Assembly: GCF_001659705.1 (NCBI RefSeq) | Contig: NZ_CP015971.1 | Coordinates: forward strand, 3,041,029 to 3,105,028 | Source of the DNA: Arachidicoccus sp. BS20 | GTDB lineage: Bacteria; Bacteroidota; Bacteroidia; Chitinophagales; Chitinophagaceae | DNA: 64,000 bases | Reading direction: 5' to 3' | Shown: in pieces, positions 44,332 to 52,297 of the stretch | Layout: the number at the start of each line of letters is the position of its first letter | Numbering within the stretch: position 1 is the first letter of the stretch | Position numbers and translations under genes: made by a program | Notes under the pieces: model-generated | The model's database searches: none | The model's input: the letters and a program-made list of their open reading frames with translations, nothing else | Told to the model about the DNA's origin: nothing

Positions 44332-44788
44332 AAACTTTAGTGATTTTATCAATCTTCTCAATAAGCATGAGGTAAAGTATGTGCTTGTTGGCGGATGGGT
44401 GGTTATATTTGAAGGCTATGGAAGAACAACGAGCGACATTGATTTCTTTGTAGAAATATCGGAAAAAAACGCAGAGAAAATTATAAATGTTATAAAAGAG
44501 TTTTTGGGTTCGGCAATAGGATTTGTAAAAGAAGATTTTTTAAAGAAAGATAATGTGGTAATGATTGGACGTCCGCCGTTTAGAATCGATATTCTGACAA
44601 GTATAACAGGCGTTGGTTTCGAGGAAGCATACAACGGCAGCCACATTTATGAAGAAGAAGATTTTAAAGTTCGTTGTATTCATATCAACGAATTAATTCA
44701 AAATAAAAAAGCAAGCGGCAGATTGAAAGATTTGGCGGATGCAGAAGTTTTAGAAAAAATTTTGAGAAAAAGAATGAATCAAAAATGA
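44318..44788 (+). CDS. Nucleotidyltransferase (DUF6036/AbiEii-like) inserted in the nuo operon
   Basis: 156 residues. The polymerase-beta-type nucleotidyltransferase motif is present as GGW (25-27) followed by TTSDIDFF with Asp40 and Asp42, and a third acidic residue is likely in RIDILTS. Such proteins occur as toxins or antitoxins (AbiEii/MenT, MntA groups) and in degraded mobile elements. The C-terminal IHINELIQNKKASGRLKDLADAEVLE is typical of the family and carries the KDLAD element. Its stop overlaps the nuoE start (ATGA at 44785-44788), so nuoE is translated by coupling to this gene. Confidence 0.8.
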   Translation: MILNENFSDFINLLNKHEVKYVLVGGWVVIFEGYGRTTSDIDFFVEISEKNAEKIINVIKEFLGSAIGFVKEDFLKKDNVVMIGRPPFRIDILTSITGVGFEEAYNGSHIYEEEDFKVRCIHINELIQNKKASGRLKDLADAEVLEKILRKRMNQK

Positions 44789-45291
44789 CTATTCAGTTTT
44801 CAGAAGATAAATTAAACAAGGTAAACGAAATCATTGCGCGTTATCCCGAAGGGAAACAAAAAAGTGCGTTGATTCCCGTGTTACATTTGGCGCAGAAAGA
44901 ATTTGGCGGTTGGTTAAGCCCTGAGACAATGGATTACGTTGCAAGTTTGTTGAACATTCTTCCTGTGGAAGTGTATGAAGTAGCAACGTTCTACACCATG
45001 TTTAACACAAAGCCCGTGGGCAAATATGTATTGGAAGTTTGCCAAACAGGACCTTGTATGCTCAACGGAAGTGATGACATTATTCAATACATCGAAGACA
45101 GATTAGGAATTAAACCCGGCGAAACTACGGCAGACGGATTGTTCACGCTGAAGCCTGCGGAATGCCTCGGTGCTTGCGGTTATGCACCGATGATGCAGTT
45201 GGGGAAATTTTACCGCGAGCATTTGACTAAAGAAAAAGTGGATGCCTTGATTGAAGAATGCAAAGCAGGAATAGCAAAAATTGATGATTAA
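44785..45291 (+). CDS. nuoE: NADH-quinone oxidoreductase subunit E
   Basis: 168 residues, thioredoxin-like ferredoxin of the NADH-dehydrogenase module that holds the 2Fe-2S cluster N1a. Ligands are Cys86 and Cys91 (VCQTGPC) and Cys127 and Cys131 (ECLGAC). The start overlaps the stop of the inserted nucleotidyltransferase gene by 4 bases, which is unusual for a core complex I gene. Confidence 0.96.
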   Translation: MTIQFSEDKLNKVNEIIARYPEGKQKSALIPVLHLAQKEFGGWLSPETMDYVASLLNILPVEVYEVATFYTMFNTKPVGKYVLEVCQTGPCMLNGSDDIIQYIEDRLGIKPGETTADGLFTLKPAECLGACGYAPMMQLGKFYREHLTKEKVDALIEECKAGIAKIDD

Positions 45292-45294
45292 AAA

Positions 45295-45600
45295 ATGGTA
45301 ATAATGAAAAATATAATTCCATATTTAAAATCGGCTACGGCATTACCCGGATATAATCTTCTTGTCGAATTTGAAGACGGAATAAAAGGAATGATTGATT
45401 TAAGCGCATGGAAAGGCAAAGGTGTTTTTCAATATTGGAACGATGAAAATAATTTTAAACATTTTACGATAACAAGCGATAAAAAAATTGAATGGAATGA
45501 GGATATTGATATGGACCCGGATGCATTCTATTTAAAATTAATCGGTAAAACTTTTGAAGAATATGCCGGTAATAAGCAGCTTTTACGGTATTCTGATTAA
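45295..45600 (+). CDS. DUF2442 domain protein
   Basis: 101 residues (ATG at 45295 or 45304). The pattern LLVEFEDGIKGMIDLS...FQYWNDENNFKHFTITSDKKIEWNEDIDMDPDAFYLKL is the DUF2442 domain, a small beta protein often paired with DUF4160 in a suspected toxin-antitoxin or phage-related unit. It begins 3 bases after nuoE. Its 3' end overlaps the next gene by 38 bases in another frame, so the two are a unit. No function is proven. Confidence 0.8.
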   Translation: MVIMKNIIPYLKSATALPGYNLLVEFEDGIKGMIDLSAWKGKGVFQYWNDENNFKHFTITSDKKIEWNEDIDMDPDAFYLKLIGKTFEEYAGNKQLLRYSD

Positions 45601-45829
45601 GATGTATTTTGGCGACCATGTGCCGCCGCATTTTCATGCTGAATATGGCGAATTTTCTGCGCAAATCAGGATTGAAGATTTAGGAATTGAAGTCGGAAAT
45701 TTGCCGCCAAAAGCGCTGTCGCTTGTTGTTGAGTGGGCAAGCGTGCATCAAAATGAATTAATGCAAAATTGGAAAAACCTGAGCGAAAAAGGCAATGGGA
45801 ATTTTATAAAAATAGAACCATTGAAATAA
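45563..45829 (+). CDS. DUF4160 domain protein
   Basis: 88 residues from the ATG at 45563 (a TTG at 45554 is also in frame). The start MPVISSFYGILIKMYFGDHVPPHFHAEYGEF is diagnostic of DUF4160, small proteins with conserved His residues usually encoded with DUF2442. Here the order is DUF2442 first, the reverse of the common arrangement. It overlaps the DUF2442 gene and lies inside the nuo operon between nuoE and nuoF. Function is unknown; a toxin-antitoxin role is only inferred from pairing. Confidence 0.82.
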   Translation: MPVISSFYGILIKMYFGDHVPPHFHAEYGEFSAQIRIEDLGIEVGNLPPKALSLVVEWASVHQNELMQNWKNLSEKGNGNFIKIEPLK

Positions 45830-45840
45830 AATTGAAAACG

Positions 45841-46068
45841 ATGAATTTCAAAAACAACATACCGGTTGAAGCGAAATACTCAAAACGCAATACCAAAATA
45901 CAAACGATTTGGTTTATTGTTGCTCTTATTCTTTGGGGAGGCGGCACATATTTGTTGTGGAATGAAAAATCTCGTTTTGTTTCATTATCTGTTTTTGCAA
46001 TAATAATTACAAGTGCAGTTAATTATTATGTTGGGTGGAAGAAATATAAAAATAAGCAGGAAGCATAA
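45841..46068 (+). CDS. Small two-helix membrane protein
   Basis: 75 residues from the ATG at 45841; an upstream in-frame extension overlaps the DUF4160 gene and is rejected. A basic N-terminal tail is followed by two hydrophobic segments (about 25-43, TIWFIVALILWGGGTYLLW, and about 47-65), then a Lys-rich end. It is not a known nuo subunit and lacks the size and motifs of NuoA. It is the third gene of the nuoE-nuoF insertion and its role is unknown. Confidence 0.5.
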   Translation: MNFKNNIPVEAKYSKRNTKIQTIWFIVALILWGGGTYLLWNEKSRFVSLSVFAIIITSAVNYYVGWKKYKNKQEA

Positions 46069-46106
46069 AATCATCTTTTTTGAATTTTTACTTTTGACTT
46101 TGAAAC

Positions 46107-47450
46107 ATGAAATTACTTTTAGATAAAGCACATATAGAAGGCATTCGCTATTACGATGTTTGGAAGAAAAACGGCGGCTATCAAAGCGTGGAAAAAGCAT
46201 TGAAAATGTCGCCCGAGGAAATTGTGGAAGAAGTAAAGAAAAGCGGCTTGCGCGGTCGCGGCGGTGCAGGTTTCCCAACGGGATTAAAATGGAGTTTCAT
46301 TGCAAAGCCCGAAGGCGTTCCGCGCCATTTGGTGTGCAATGCAGATGAATCTGAACCCGGCACTTTCAAGGACAGATATTTGATGGAATTTTTGCCGCAT
46401 CTGTTTATTGAAGGAATGATTATTTCGTCTTATGCGCTCGGCTCAAACACAAGCTATATCTACATTCGCGGCGAATATTCATGGATTCCCGATATTCTCG
46501 AACAAGCCATTGCCGAGGCAAAAGCGGCGGGTTATCTCGGTAAAAATATTTTAGGCAGCGGTTTTGATTGTGAGATATATGTTCATCGCGGTGCGGGCGC
46601 TTATATCTGTGGAGAAGAGACTGCGTTGATTGAAAGCCTCGAAGGCAAACGCGGCAATCCGCGCATCAAGCCGCCGTTTCCTGCGGTGCAAGGCGCATGG
46701 ATGCGTCCGACGGTGGTAAACAACGTGGAAACTATTGCGACGGTTTCTCCTATCATAATGTTAGGCGGCGAAGAATACGGAAAAATCGGCGTGGGAAAAT
46801 CAACGGGCACAAAATTAATTTCCGCTTGCGGTAATATTAATAAGCCGGGCGTTTATGAAATACCTTTCGATTTATCTGTCGAAGATTTTATTTACGGCGA
46901 TGAATGGTGTGGCGGTATTCCGAAAGGAAAGAAATTAAAAGCCTGCATTCCCGGCGGTTCATCAGTGCCTATCTTGCCGGCAAATTTATTGTTGAAAACA
47001 GCAAAAGGCGAAACGAGATTGATGAATTACGAGAGCCTTTCCGACGGCGGTTTTCAGACAGGAACGATGTTGGGTTCGGGCGGTTTCATTGTGTTGGACG
47101 AAGACCAATGCGTAGTAAAACATACTTACACATTAGCTCGTTTTTACCGCCACGAAAGTTGCGGGCAATGTTCGCCTTGCCGCGAAGGAACGGGCTGGAT
47201 GGAGAAAATTTTATACAAGATAGAAAAGGGACAAGGCAAGTTAAGCGATATAGATTTGTTGTGGGATATTCAGCGCAGAATTGAAGGCAATACGATTTGT
47301 CCGCTCGGCGATGCGGCGGCTTGGCCCGTTGCGGCGGCGATTCGTCATTTCAGGGATGAGTTTGAATGGCACGTGCTGAATCCCGAAGAATCGCAAGTAC
47401 GTAATTATGGAATAGCGCATTACGCAGACCCGTTGGAAGTCGTAGCGTAG
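46107..47450 (+). CDS. nuoF: NADH-quinone oxidoreductase subunit F
   Basis: 447 residues, the subunit that binds NADH and FMN and holds cluster N3. Signatures are [16 protein letters not shown] (NADH/FMN site), [14 protein letters not shown], the [22 protein letters not shown] segment, and the N3 ligands in [15 protein letters not shown] plus a downstream Cys in [13 protein letters not shown]. The spacer before it carries AT-rich words typical of Bacteroidota spacers. Confidence 0.97.
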   Translation: MKLLLDKAHIEGIRYYDVWKKNGGYQSVEKALKMSPEEIVEEVKKSGLRGRGGAGFPTGLKWSFIAKPEGVPRHLVCNADESEPGTFKDRYLMEFLPHLFIEGMIISSYALGSNTSYIYIRGEYSWIPDILEQAIAEAKAAGYLGKNILGSGFDCEIYVHRGAGAYICGEETALIESLEGKRGNPRIKPPFPAVQGAWMRPTVVNNVETIATVSPIIMLGGEEYGKIGVGKSTGTKLISACGNINKPGVYEIPFDLSVEDFIYGDEWCGGIPKGKKLKACIPGGSSVPILPANLLLKTAKGETRLMNYESLSDGGFQTGTMLGSGGFIVLDEDQCVVKHTYTLARFYRHESCGQCSPCREGTGWMEKILYKIEKGQGKLSDIDLLWDIQRRIEGNTICPLGDAAAWPVAAAIRHFRDEFEWHVLNPEESQVRNYGIAHYADPLEVVA

Positions 47451-47451
47451 G

Positions 47452-47488
47452 TTTTTCACACAAGGACGCAGGGGAGCAAAGACGCAAT
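47452..47488 (+). repeat. Left inverted arm flanking the GxxExxY gene
   Basis: It begins TTTTTCACACAAGGACG and ends AGCAAAGACGCAAT. It complements the arm at 47886-47922 at most positions and starts 1 base after the nuoF stop. Confidence 0.6.
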
Positions 47489-47506
47489 AAAAAAATAATT
47501 GTAGTT

Positions 47507-47884
47507 ATGACAGAAAATGAAATAGCAAAAATTGTTTTTGAAACTTCTTTGGAATTGCATCGCAACTATGGTCCCGGAATGTTTGAGAGTGTGTATGAAG
47601 AAATTTTGAGTTATGAATTAGCGAAGAAAAGTTTGTATATTGAAAGACAAAAACCAATTCCTGTTATTCATGAAGAAATAAAAATGGAAGTTGGATTTCG
47701 GGCAGATTTGATAGTAGAAAATAAGGTAATTGTTGAATTAAAGTCCGTTGAAGAATTGGCTAAAGTTCACTATAAACAAGTGATTACTTATTTGAAATTG
47801 ACGAATTATAAATTAGGATTACTTATTAATTTTAATGTGGATTTATTGAAAGACGGATTTCATAGAATAGTAAACGGATTATAA
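47507..47884 (+). CDS. GxxExxY protein (PD-(D/E)xK nuclease-like)
   Basis: 125 residues. The name-giving motif is G24-M-F-E27-S-V-Y30 in GPGMFESVYEE, typical of the GxxExxY/PDDEXK_3 family. A nuclease-like core follows: Asp67 in FRADLIVENK and Glu77-x-Lys79 in VIVELKS, the PD-(D/E)xK arrangement. The family is found singly in very many genomes, often next to short repeats, and has no proven role. It lies between nuoF and nuoG, flanked by inverted copies of a CGCAAAGACGC-type repeat. Confidence 0.88.
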   Translation: MTENEIAKIVFETSLELHRNYGPGMFESVYEEILSYELAKKSLYIERQKPIPVIHEEIKMEVGFRADLIVENKVIVELKSVEELAKVHYKQVITYLKLTNYKLGLLINFNVDLLKDGFHRIVNGL

Positions 47885-47885
47885 A

Positions 47886-47922
47886 ATTGCGCCTTTGCTT
47901 CTTTGTATCTTGGCGTGAAAAT
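47886..47922 (-). repeat. Right inverted arm flanking the GxxExxY gene
   Basis: Read on the minus strand it is ATTTTCACGCCAAGATAC then AAAGAAGCAAAGGCGCAAT. It is the inverted partner of 47452-47488 and related to 11462-11497. It begins 2 bases after the GxxExxY stop and ends 9 bases before nuoG. Confidence 0.6.
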
Positions 47923-47930
47923 TTATAAAC

Positions 47931-49007
47931 ATGGCTGACGTACCACAATTTAAAGTAACAATAGACAATATTACCGTAGAAGTTCCTGCGGGAACTACGA
48001 TATTGGAAGCGGCGCGCAAGATTGGCGGCGATGTTGCACCGCCTACGATGTGCTATTACAGCAAGCTGAAAGGCAGCGGCGGTAAGTGCCGCACCTGTTT
48101 GGTGGAAGTAAGCAAAGGTTCTGAAAAAGACCCGCGCCCGATGCCGAAGCTCGTGGCAAGCTGCCGTACAACCGTGATGGATGGCATGGAAGTAAAAAAC
48201 ATTACTTCCGACAGAGTGAAAGATGCTCGTGCCGGCGTAGTGGAATTTTTGTTACTCAATCATCCTTTGGATTGCCCGATTTGTGACCAAGCAGGCGAAT
48301 GTAAATTGCAGGACTTGGGTTATGATAACGGGAAGCAACAAACCCGTTACGAGTTTCAGCGCCGTACTTTTCCGAAGCATAATCTCGGCGATAAAATCCA
48401 GTTGCACATGACGCGTTGTATTCTTTGCTATCGCTGCGTGATGACCGCCGACCAACTGACGAAGAAACGCGAACACGGTGTTGTGGACAGAGGCGACCAT
48501 GCGCAAATTGCATCTTATTTAGACGAAGCGCTGGACAATGAATTTATCGGAAATATTATTGATGTTTGTCCCGTAGGCGCGCTCACGGATAGAACATTCC
48601 GTTTCAAAAATCGTGTGTGGTTTTTGAAGCCTTTGTATGCGCATCGTGATTGTCCTACTTGCAGCGGAAAAGTTACGATTTGGAATCGTGGCGATGAGGT
48701 TTTCCGCGTAACGGCACGCAAAGACCAATGGGGCGAAGTGGAAGACTGGATTTGCAATGAATGCCGTTTTGATAAAAAGAAGACGAGCGATTGGACAATT
48801 GAAGGCGTTGCAGAAATCAGTCGCCATTCAGTCATTAATCAGAATAAATATTTTGATGAAGTAATACCGAAAGAAACGATTGACGAAGTGATTGGTAAGA
48901 AGCCACGTTTGTTCCTCGATATTCATGATGTGAGCAAGGTTAATGAGAAAAACAGGGATTTGAGTTTGATTGAAGGTCCTGCACATTCGACGGATTTTAA
49001 ACAATAA
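47931..49007 (+). CDS. nuoG: NADH-quinone oxidoreductase subunit G, short form
   Basis: 358 residues, far shorter than the about 900 residues of E. coli NuoG because the molybdopterin-like domain is absent; this short form is normal in Bacteroidota. The 2Fe-2S ligands are Cys41, Cys53, Cys56 and Cys78. The HxxxCxxCxxxxxC cluster is in NHPLDCPICDQAGEC, and a 4Fe-4S set is in TRCILCYRC with the later VCPVGAL. A last Cys set (CPTC and CNEC, about 238-275) is the remnant of the 4Fe-4S module that starts the lost domain. Confidence 0.93.
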   Translation: MADVPQFKVTIDNITVEVPAGTTILEAARKIGGDVAPPTMCYYSKLKGSGGKCRTCLVEVSKGSEKDPRPMPKLVASCRTTVMDGMEVKNITSDRVKDARAGVVEFLLLNHPLDCPICDQAGECKLQDLGYDNGKQQTRYEFQRRTFPKHNLGDKIQLHMTRCILCYRCVMTADQLTKKREHGVVDRGDHAQIASYLDEALDNEFIGNIIDVCPVGALTDRTFRFKNRVWFLKPLYAHRDCPTCSGKVTIWNRGDEVFRVTARKDQWGEVEDWICNECRFDKKKTSDWTIEGVAEISRHSVINQNKYFDEVIPKETIDEVIGKKPRLFLDIHDVSKVNEKNRDLSLIEGPAHSTDFKQ

Positions 49008-49034
49008 AGAAGCAATAATTTTTAAGATATTCAG

Positions 49035-50078
49035 ATGACTTTATTAGCTATTGATTGGGCGTTGATTATTGAAAAATTAATTTTAGTCGTAGTCGTTGTA
49101 CTTGCGAGTTTAGGAATCGCTTTGTATTCCACTTGGGCGGAACGCAAGGTGGCGGCGTTTTTTCAGGACAGGCTTGGTCCGAATCGCGCGGGTCCTTTCG
49201 GTTTGCTGCAACCTTTAGCAGACGGCGCGAAATTAATTTTTAAAGAAGAAATTACGCCGAACTCTGCGAACAAATGGCTTTTCATTTTAGGTCCTGCAAT
49301 GGCAATGACTGCTGCGTTGATTACAAGTGCCGTAATTCCTTGGGGCAATCATTTGGAAATTGGAAAAAGAATTGTGCCTCTGCAAATTGCCGACGTAAAC
49401 ATTGGAATTTTATATGTGTTTGGTGTAGTAAGTTTGGGTGTTTACGGTATTATGATTGGCGGCTGGGCATCGAACAATAAATTTTCTTTGATGGCTGCTT
49501 TGCGCGGCGCGTCGCAGGCAATCAGTTACGAATTGGCAATGGGAATGTCGTTGATTGCGTTGCTGATGCTTACAGGTTCTTTGAGTTTGAAAACTATTGT
49601 TGAACAACAGGTTGGTCATGTGTGGAATGTGGTGTATCAGCCGTTGGGATTTATAATATTTCTTGTATGCGCGTTTGCGGAATGTAACCGCACGCCGTTC
49701 GATTTGTCGGAAGCGGAAAACGAATTGAACATGGGTTATCATCAGGAATATTCTTCCATGAAAATGGGATTTTATTTGTTCGCGGAATATGTGAATATGT
49801 TCATCTCAAGCGCTGTAATGGCAACGATGTATTTCGGCGGATATGATTTACCATTCTTTAATCCTGCCAATCATTCTGCGAATTTTTCAGCGTTGATTGG
49901 TATTATTGTGTTGATGGCAAAAGTGGTATTCTTCATCTTTTTGTTTATGTGGGTGCGTTGGACAATTCCGCGTTTCCGTTACGACCAATTGATGAATTTG
50001 GGTTGGAAAAAATTATTGCCTTTGGCTTTGGCAAATATGTTGATTACGGCTGTGGTAATTTTGTGGTTGCATAAATAA
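49035..50078 (+). CDS. nuoH: NADH-quinone oxidoreductase subunit H
   Basis: 347 residues, membrane subunit with about 8-9 helices that forms the quinone tunnel together with NuoB and NuoD. Signatures are TWAERKVAAFFQDRLGPNRAGPFGLLQPLADGAKLIFKEE, GGWASNNKFSLMAALRGASQAISYELAMG and FAECNRTPFDLSEAENELNMGYHQEYSSMKMGFY. The next gene, the inserted MntA-like gene, starts about 10 bases after its stop. Confidence 0.97.
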   Translation: MTLLAIDWALIIEKLILVVVVVLASLGIALYSTWAERKVAAFFQDRLGPNRAGPFGLLQPLADGAKLIFKEEITPNSANKWLFILGPAMAMTAALITSAVIPWGNHLEIGKRIVPLQIADVNIGILYVFGVVSLGVYGIMIGGWASNNKFSLMAALRGASQAISYELAMGMSLIALLMLTGSLSLKTIVEQQVGHVWNVVYQPLGFIIFLVCAFAECNRTPFDLSEAENELNMGYHQEYSSMKMGFYLFAEYVNMFISSAVMATMYFGGYDLPFFNPANHSANFSALIGIIVLMAKVVFFIFLFMWVRWTIPRFRYDQLMNLGWKKLLPLALANMLITAVVILWLHK

Positions 50079-50087
50079 AATTTGATA

Positions 50088-50441
50088 ATGACTGAATTAT
50101 GGAAGCACGCCCAAATTGTAAATAAAATGGTATTAACTATTGAACAAATAAAAGAAACCGTGCAGGATTATTTTAAAGATAAGCCTGTGAAAAAGGTATT
50201 TTTGTTCGGCAGTTATGCGCGCAATGAAGCGGCAAATGAGAGTGATGTAGATTTATTGATAGATTTAGACAAAACCCAAAAAATAGATTGGAGTATTTTA
50301 GGTTGGTCGGGAGATTTACAAAAAAAATTTCAAAACAACGTGGATGTAATTACCAACGTTGAAAAACCTGAACATACCAGTAATTGGAATTTTATAAAGC
50401 GGATTAATAAAGAAAAATTTTTGCTTTATGAAAAACAATGA
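50088..50441 (+). CDS. MntA-like nucleotidyltransferase antitoxin
   Basis: 117 residues from the ATG at 50088 (a later ATG at 50127 is also possible). The MNT motif GSX10DXD is exact: Gly41-Ser42, then ten residues, then Asp53 and Asp55, in LFGSYARNEAANESDVDLLID. In the MntA-HepT system the MNT protein AMPylates and silences the HepT toxin. Its stop overlaps the HepT start by 14 bases. It is inserted between nuoH and nuoI. Confidence 0.85.
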   Translation: MTELWKHAQIVNKMVLTIEQIKETVQDYFKDKPVKKVFLFGSYARNEAANESDVDLLIDLDKTQKIDWSILGWSGDLQKKFQNNVDVITNVEKPEHTSNWNFIKRINKEKFLLYEKQ

Positions 50442-50766
50442 TAAAGAAAGGTTAGAACATATTCTGGATTCGGTAAATTTTATCTTGAAATATACGCAGC
50501 ATAAAACCGAGGATGATTTTTACAGAGATGACTTATTGAAGTATGCAATACAAAAGCATATTGAAATAATTGGAGAAGCTGCGAACAATTTGAGCAATAC
50601 AATAATAGAAAAATATGACAAAATAGAATGGCGAAAAATGATTGATACAAGACATTTGTATATCCATCATTATAATGGAATTGATTGGACGGTTGTTTGG
50701 AAAATTGTTCAGCAAAATATTCCAACTCTTGAGCCGGCTATAGAAAATATTTTAAAAGAAATTTGA
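50428..50766 (+). CDS. HepT-like toxin (DUF86 family)
   Basis: 112 residues, all-helical HEPN-type protein. The RNase motif RX4HXY is present as Arg75, His80 and Tyr82 in RHLYIHHY, where the usual RN starts as RH. The IQKHIEIIGEAANNLS helix and the KIEWRKMIDTRH segment are typical of DUF86. It should be a toxic RNase kept inactive by the overlapping MntA-like gene. The next gene, nuoI, starts 2 bases after its stop. The catalytic residues look intact. Confidence 0.87.
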   Translation: MKNNDKERLEHILDSVNFILKYTQHKTEDDFYRDDLLKYAIQKHIEIIGEAANNLSNTIIEKYDKIEWRKMIDTRHLYIHHYNGIDWTVVWKIVQQNIPTLEPAIENILKEI

Positions 50767-50767
50767 T

Positions 50768-51331
50768 ATGCAGAGTTTAACGAACAGAGCGGAAAATGTA
50801 AACAGAAGCCCGATGACTTTTGCGGAAAGCCTTTACTTGCCTGCGATTTTGAAAGGCATGGCAATTACCGCAAAACATTTTGTCAAGAAAAAAGCGACGT
50901 ATTCTTTTCCTGAAGTGGAACGCCCGTTCAGTCCTGTGTTCAGGGGGTTGCACGTGCTGAACCGCGACGAAGAAGGACGTGAAAGATGCACGGCTTGCGG
51001 ATTGTGTGCATTGGCTTGCCCTGCGGAAGCGATTACGATGGAAGCTGCTGAAAGACTGGACGGCGAAGAAAATCTGTATCGTGAAGAAAAATATGCGGCA
51101 AAATATGAAATCAATATGCTGCGTTGCATCTTCTGCGGATTGTGTGAAGAGGCTTGTCCGAAAGATGCGATTTATTTAAGTGAAACCTTTACGCCTGCGG
51201 ATTATGCGCGCAAGAAATTCGTGTATGCAAAAGATGATTTGCTGATACCGAACCCGAATACGGAAAAAGAAGATTACGAAAAGGCGTTGGGCAAAAACAA
51301 ACCTACAACAGCAAATTCATTTCACGACTAA
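50768..51331 (+). CDS. nuoI: NADH-quinone oxidoreductase subunit I
   Basis: 187 residues, ferredoxin-like subunit carrying clusters N6a and N6b between NuoG and NuoB. The two CxxCxxCxxxC sets are exact: Cys74/77/80/84 in CTACGLCALACP and Cys120/123/126/130 in CIFCGLCEEACP. It is preceded directly by the inserted HepT gene. Confidence 0.96.
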   Translation: MQSLTNRAENVNRSPMTFAESLYLPAILKGMAITAKHFVKKKATYSFPEVERPFSPVFRGLHVLNRDEEGRERCTACGLCALACPAEAITMEAAERLDGEENLYREEKYAAKYEINMLRCIFCGLCEEACPKDAIYLSETFTPADYARKKFVYAKDDLLIPNPNTEKEDYEKALGKNKPTTANSFHD

Positions 51332-51364
51332 ATATTTCGTTTAAGAAAATTTGAAAACTAAATA

Positions 51365-51877
51365 ATGGGAATTAATACGATACTTTTTGCGATTCTTAGT
51401 GTGCTGACGATTTTCTGCGCCATCATGGTCATCGTGAGCAAAAATCCTGTCCACAGCGTATTGTGGCTGGTGGCAACTTTCTTTACTATTTCGGGACATT
51501 ATATTTTGTTGAACGCACAGTTCCTCGCGATTGTAAATATCATTGTATATGCAGGCGCGATTATGGTGTTGTTCTTATTCGTTCTTATGCTAATGAATCT
51601 GAACTCAAATACAGAACCGAGAGGGAATTTATGGATGAAATTGGCAGGCGTTGTTTCCGCAGGAATGTTGTTGTGGATTTTGATTTCTGTTGTGAGAACT
51701 TACACGGAACAATTAGGAAAACAAAAAGTAACGGCAACCTATAATACAGGAAATATCGGGTTGATTAAAAATCTGGGAAGCGTGTTGTTTACGCAGTATG
51801 CGTTGCCGTTTGAAATTTGCAGTGTATTATTTTTAAGCGCAATGGTCGGCGCGGTTGTGATTGGAAAGAAAGATTAG
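51365..51877 (+). CDS. nuoJ: NADH-quinone oxidoreductase subunit J
   Basis: 170 residues, polytopic membrane subunit with five helices. VIVSKNPVHSVLWLVATFFTISGHYILLNAQFLAIVNIIVYAGAIMVLFLFVLMLMNL is the conserved core. Element R1 begins 12 bases past its stop. Confidence 0.93.
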   Translation: MGINTILFAILSVLTIFCAIMVIVSKNPVHSVLWLVATFFTISGHYILLNAQFLAIVNIIVYAGAIMVLFLFVLMLMNLNSNTEPRGNLWMKLAGVVSAGMLLWILISVVRTYTEQLGKQKVTATYNTGNIGLIKNLGSVLFTQYALPFEICSVLFLSAMVGAVVIGKKD

Positions 51878-51889
51878 TCTTCCGAACCA

Positions 51890-51912
51890 TGATTTATAGG
51901 ATTTGAAAGATT
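51890..51912 (+). repeat. Post-stop element R1 (copy after nuoJ)
   Basis: TGATTTATAGGATTTGAAAG then ATT. It is nearly identical to the typA copy (21193) and lies inside the nuo operon before an ATTAATTGTTCATTATT-type run and nuoK. Confidence 0.65.
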
Positions 51913-51973
51913 AGCAGGATTTACAAATGGGATTAAATTATTAATTGTTCATTATTAATTATTCATTGAGAAG

Positions 51974-52297
51974 ATGCCTATTCAATATTATATCGCTTTA
52001 GCTGTAACGCTGTTTTGTATCGGCGTATTGGGTGTATTGATTCGCCGCAATGCAATCATTATTTTTATGTGCATTGAGCTGATGCTGAATGCGGCAAATT
52101 TGTTACTTGTAGCGTTTTCCAAAACACACGCGGCTTTGCCGAATAATCCTTTAGCGGGCATTGACGGACAGCTTTTTGTGTTTTTCGTAATGGTAGTTGC
52201 GGCGGCGGAAGTAAGCGTGGGCTTGGCTATTATTGTGATGATGTACAGAAATACGCATTCGGTGGATATTAATTTTTTGAACAGACTGAAGAATTAG
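51974..52297 (+). CDS. nuoK: NADH-quinone oxidoreductase subunit K
   Basis: 107 residues, three membrane helices, part of the proton channel region. The conserved [35 protein letters not shown] core contains the key Glu of the second helix (IELML), and the end [18 protein letters not shown] has the second Glu. Its stop directly abuts a long palindromic repeat. Confidence 0.95.
   Translation: MPIQYYIALAVTLFCIGVLGVLIRRNAIIIFMCIELMLNAANLLLVAFSKTHAALPNNPLAGIDGQLFVFFVMVVAAAEVSVGLAIIVMMYRNTHSVDINFLNRLKN

Noticed and set aside
45841-46068. The small membrane protein as the missing nuoA
   Set aside because: It has only two hydrophobic segments and no NuoA motif, and lies in a different position from the usual first place.
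47931-49007. nuoG as a truncated pseudogene
   Set aside because: All cluster ligands are present and a short NuoG of this size is normal in Bacteroidota.
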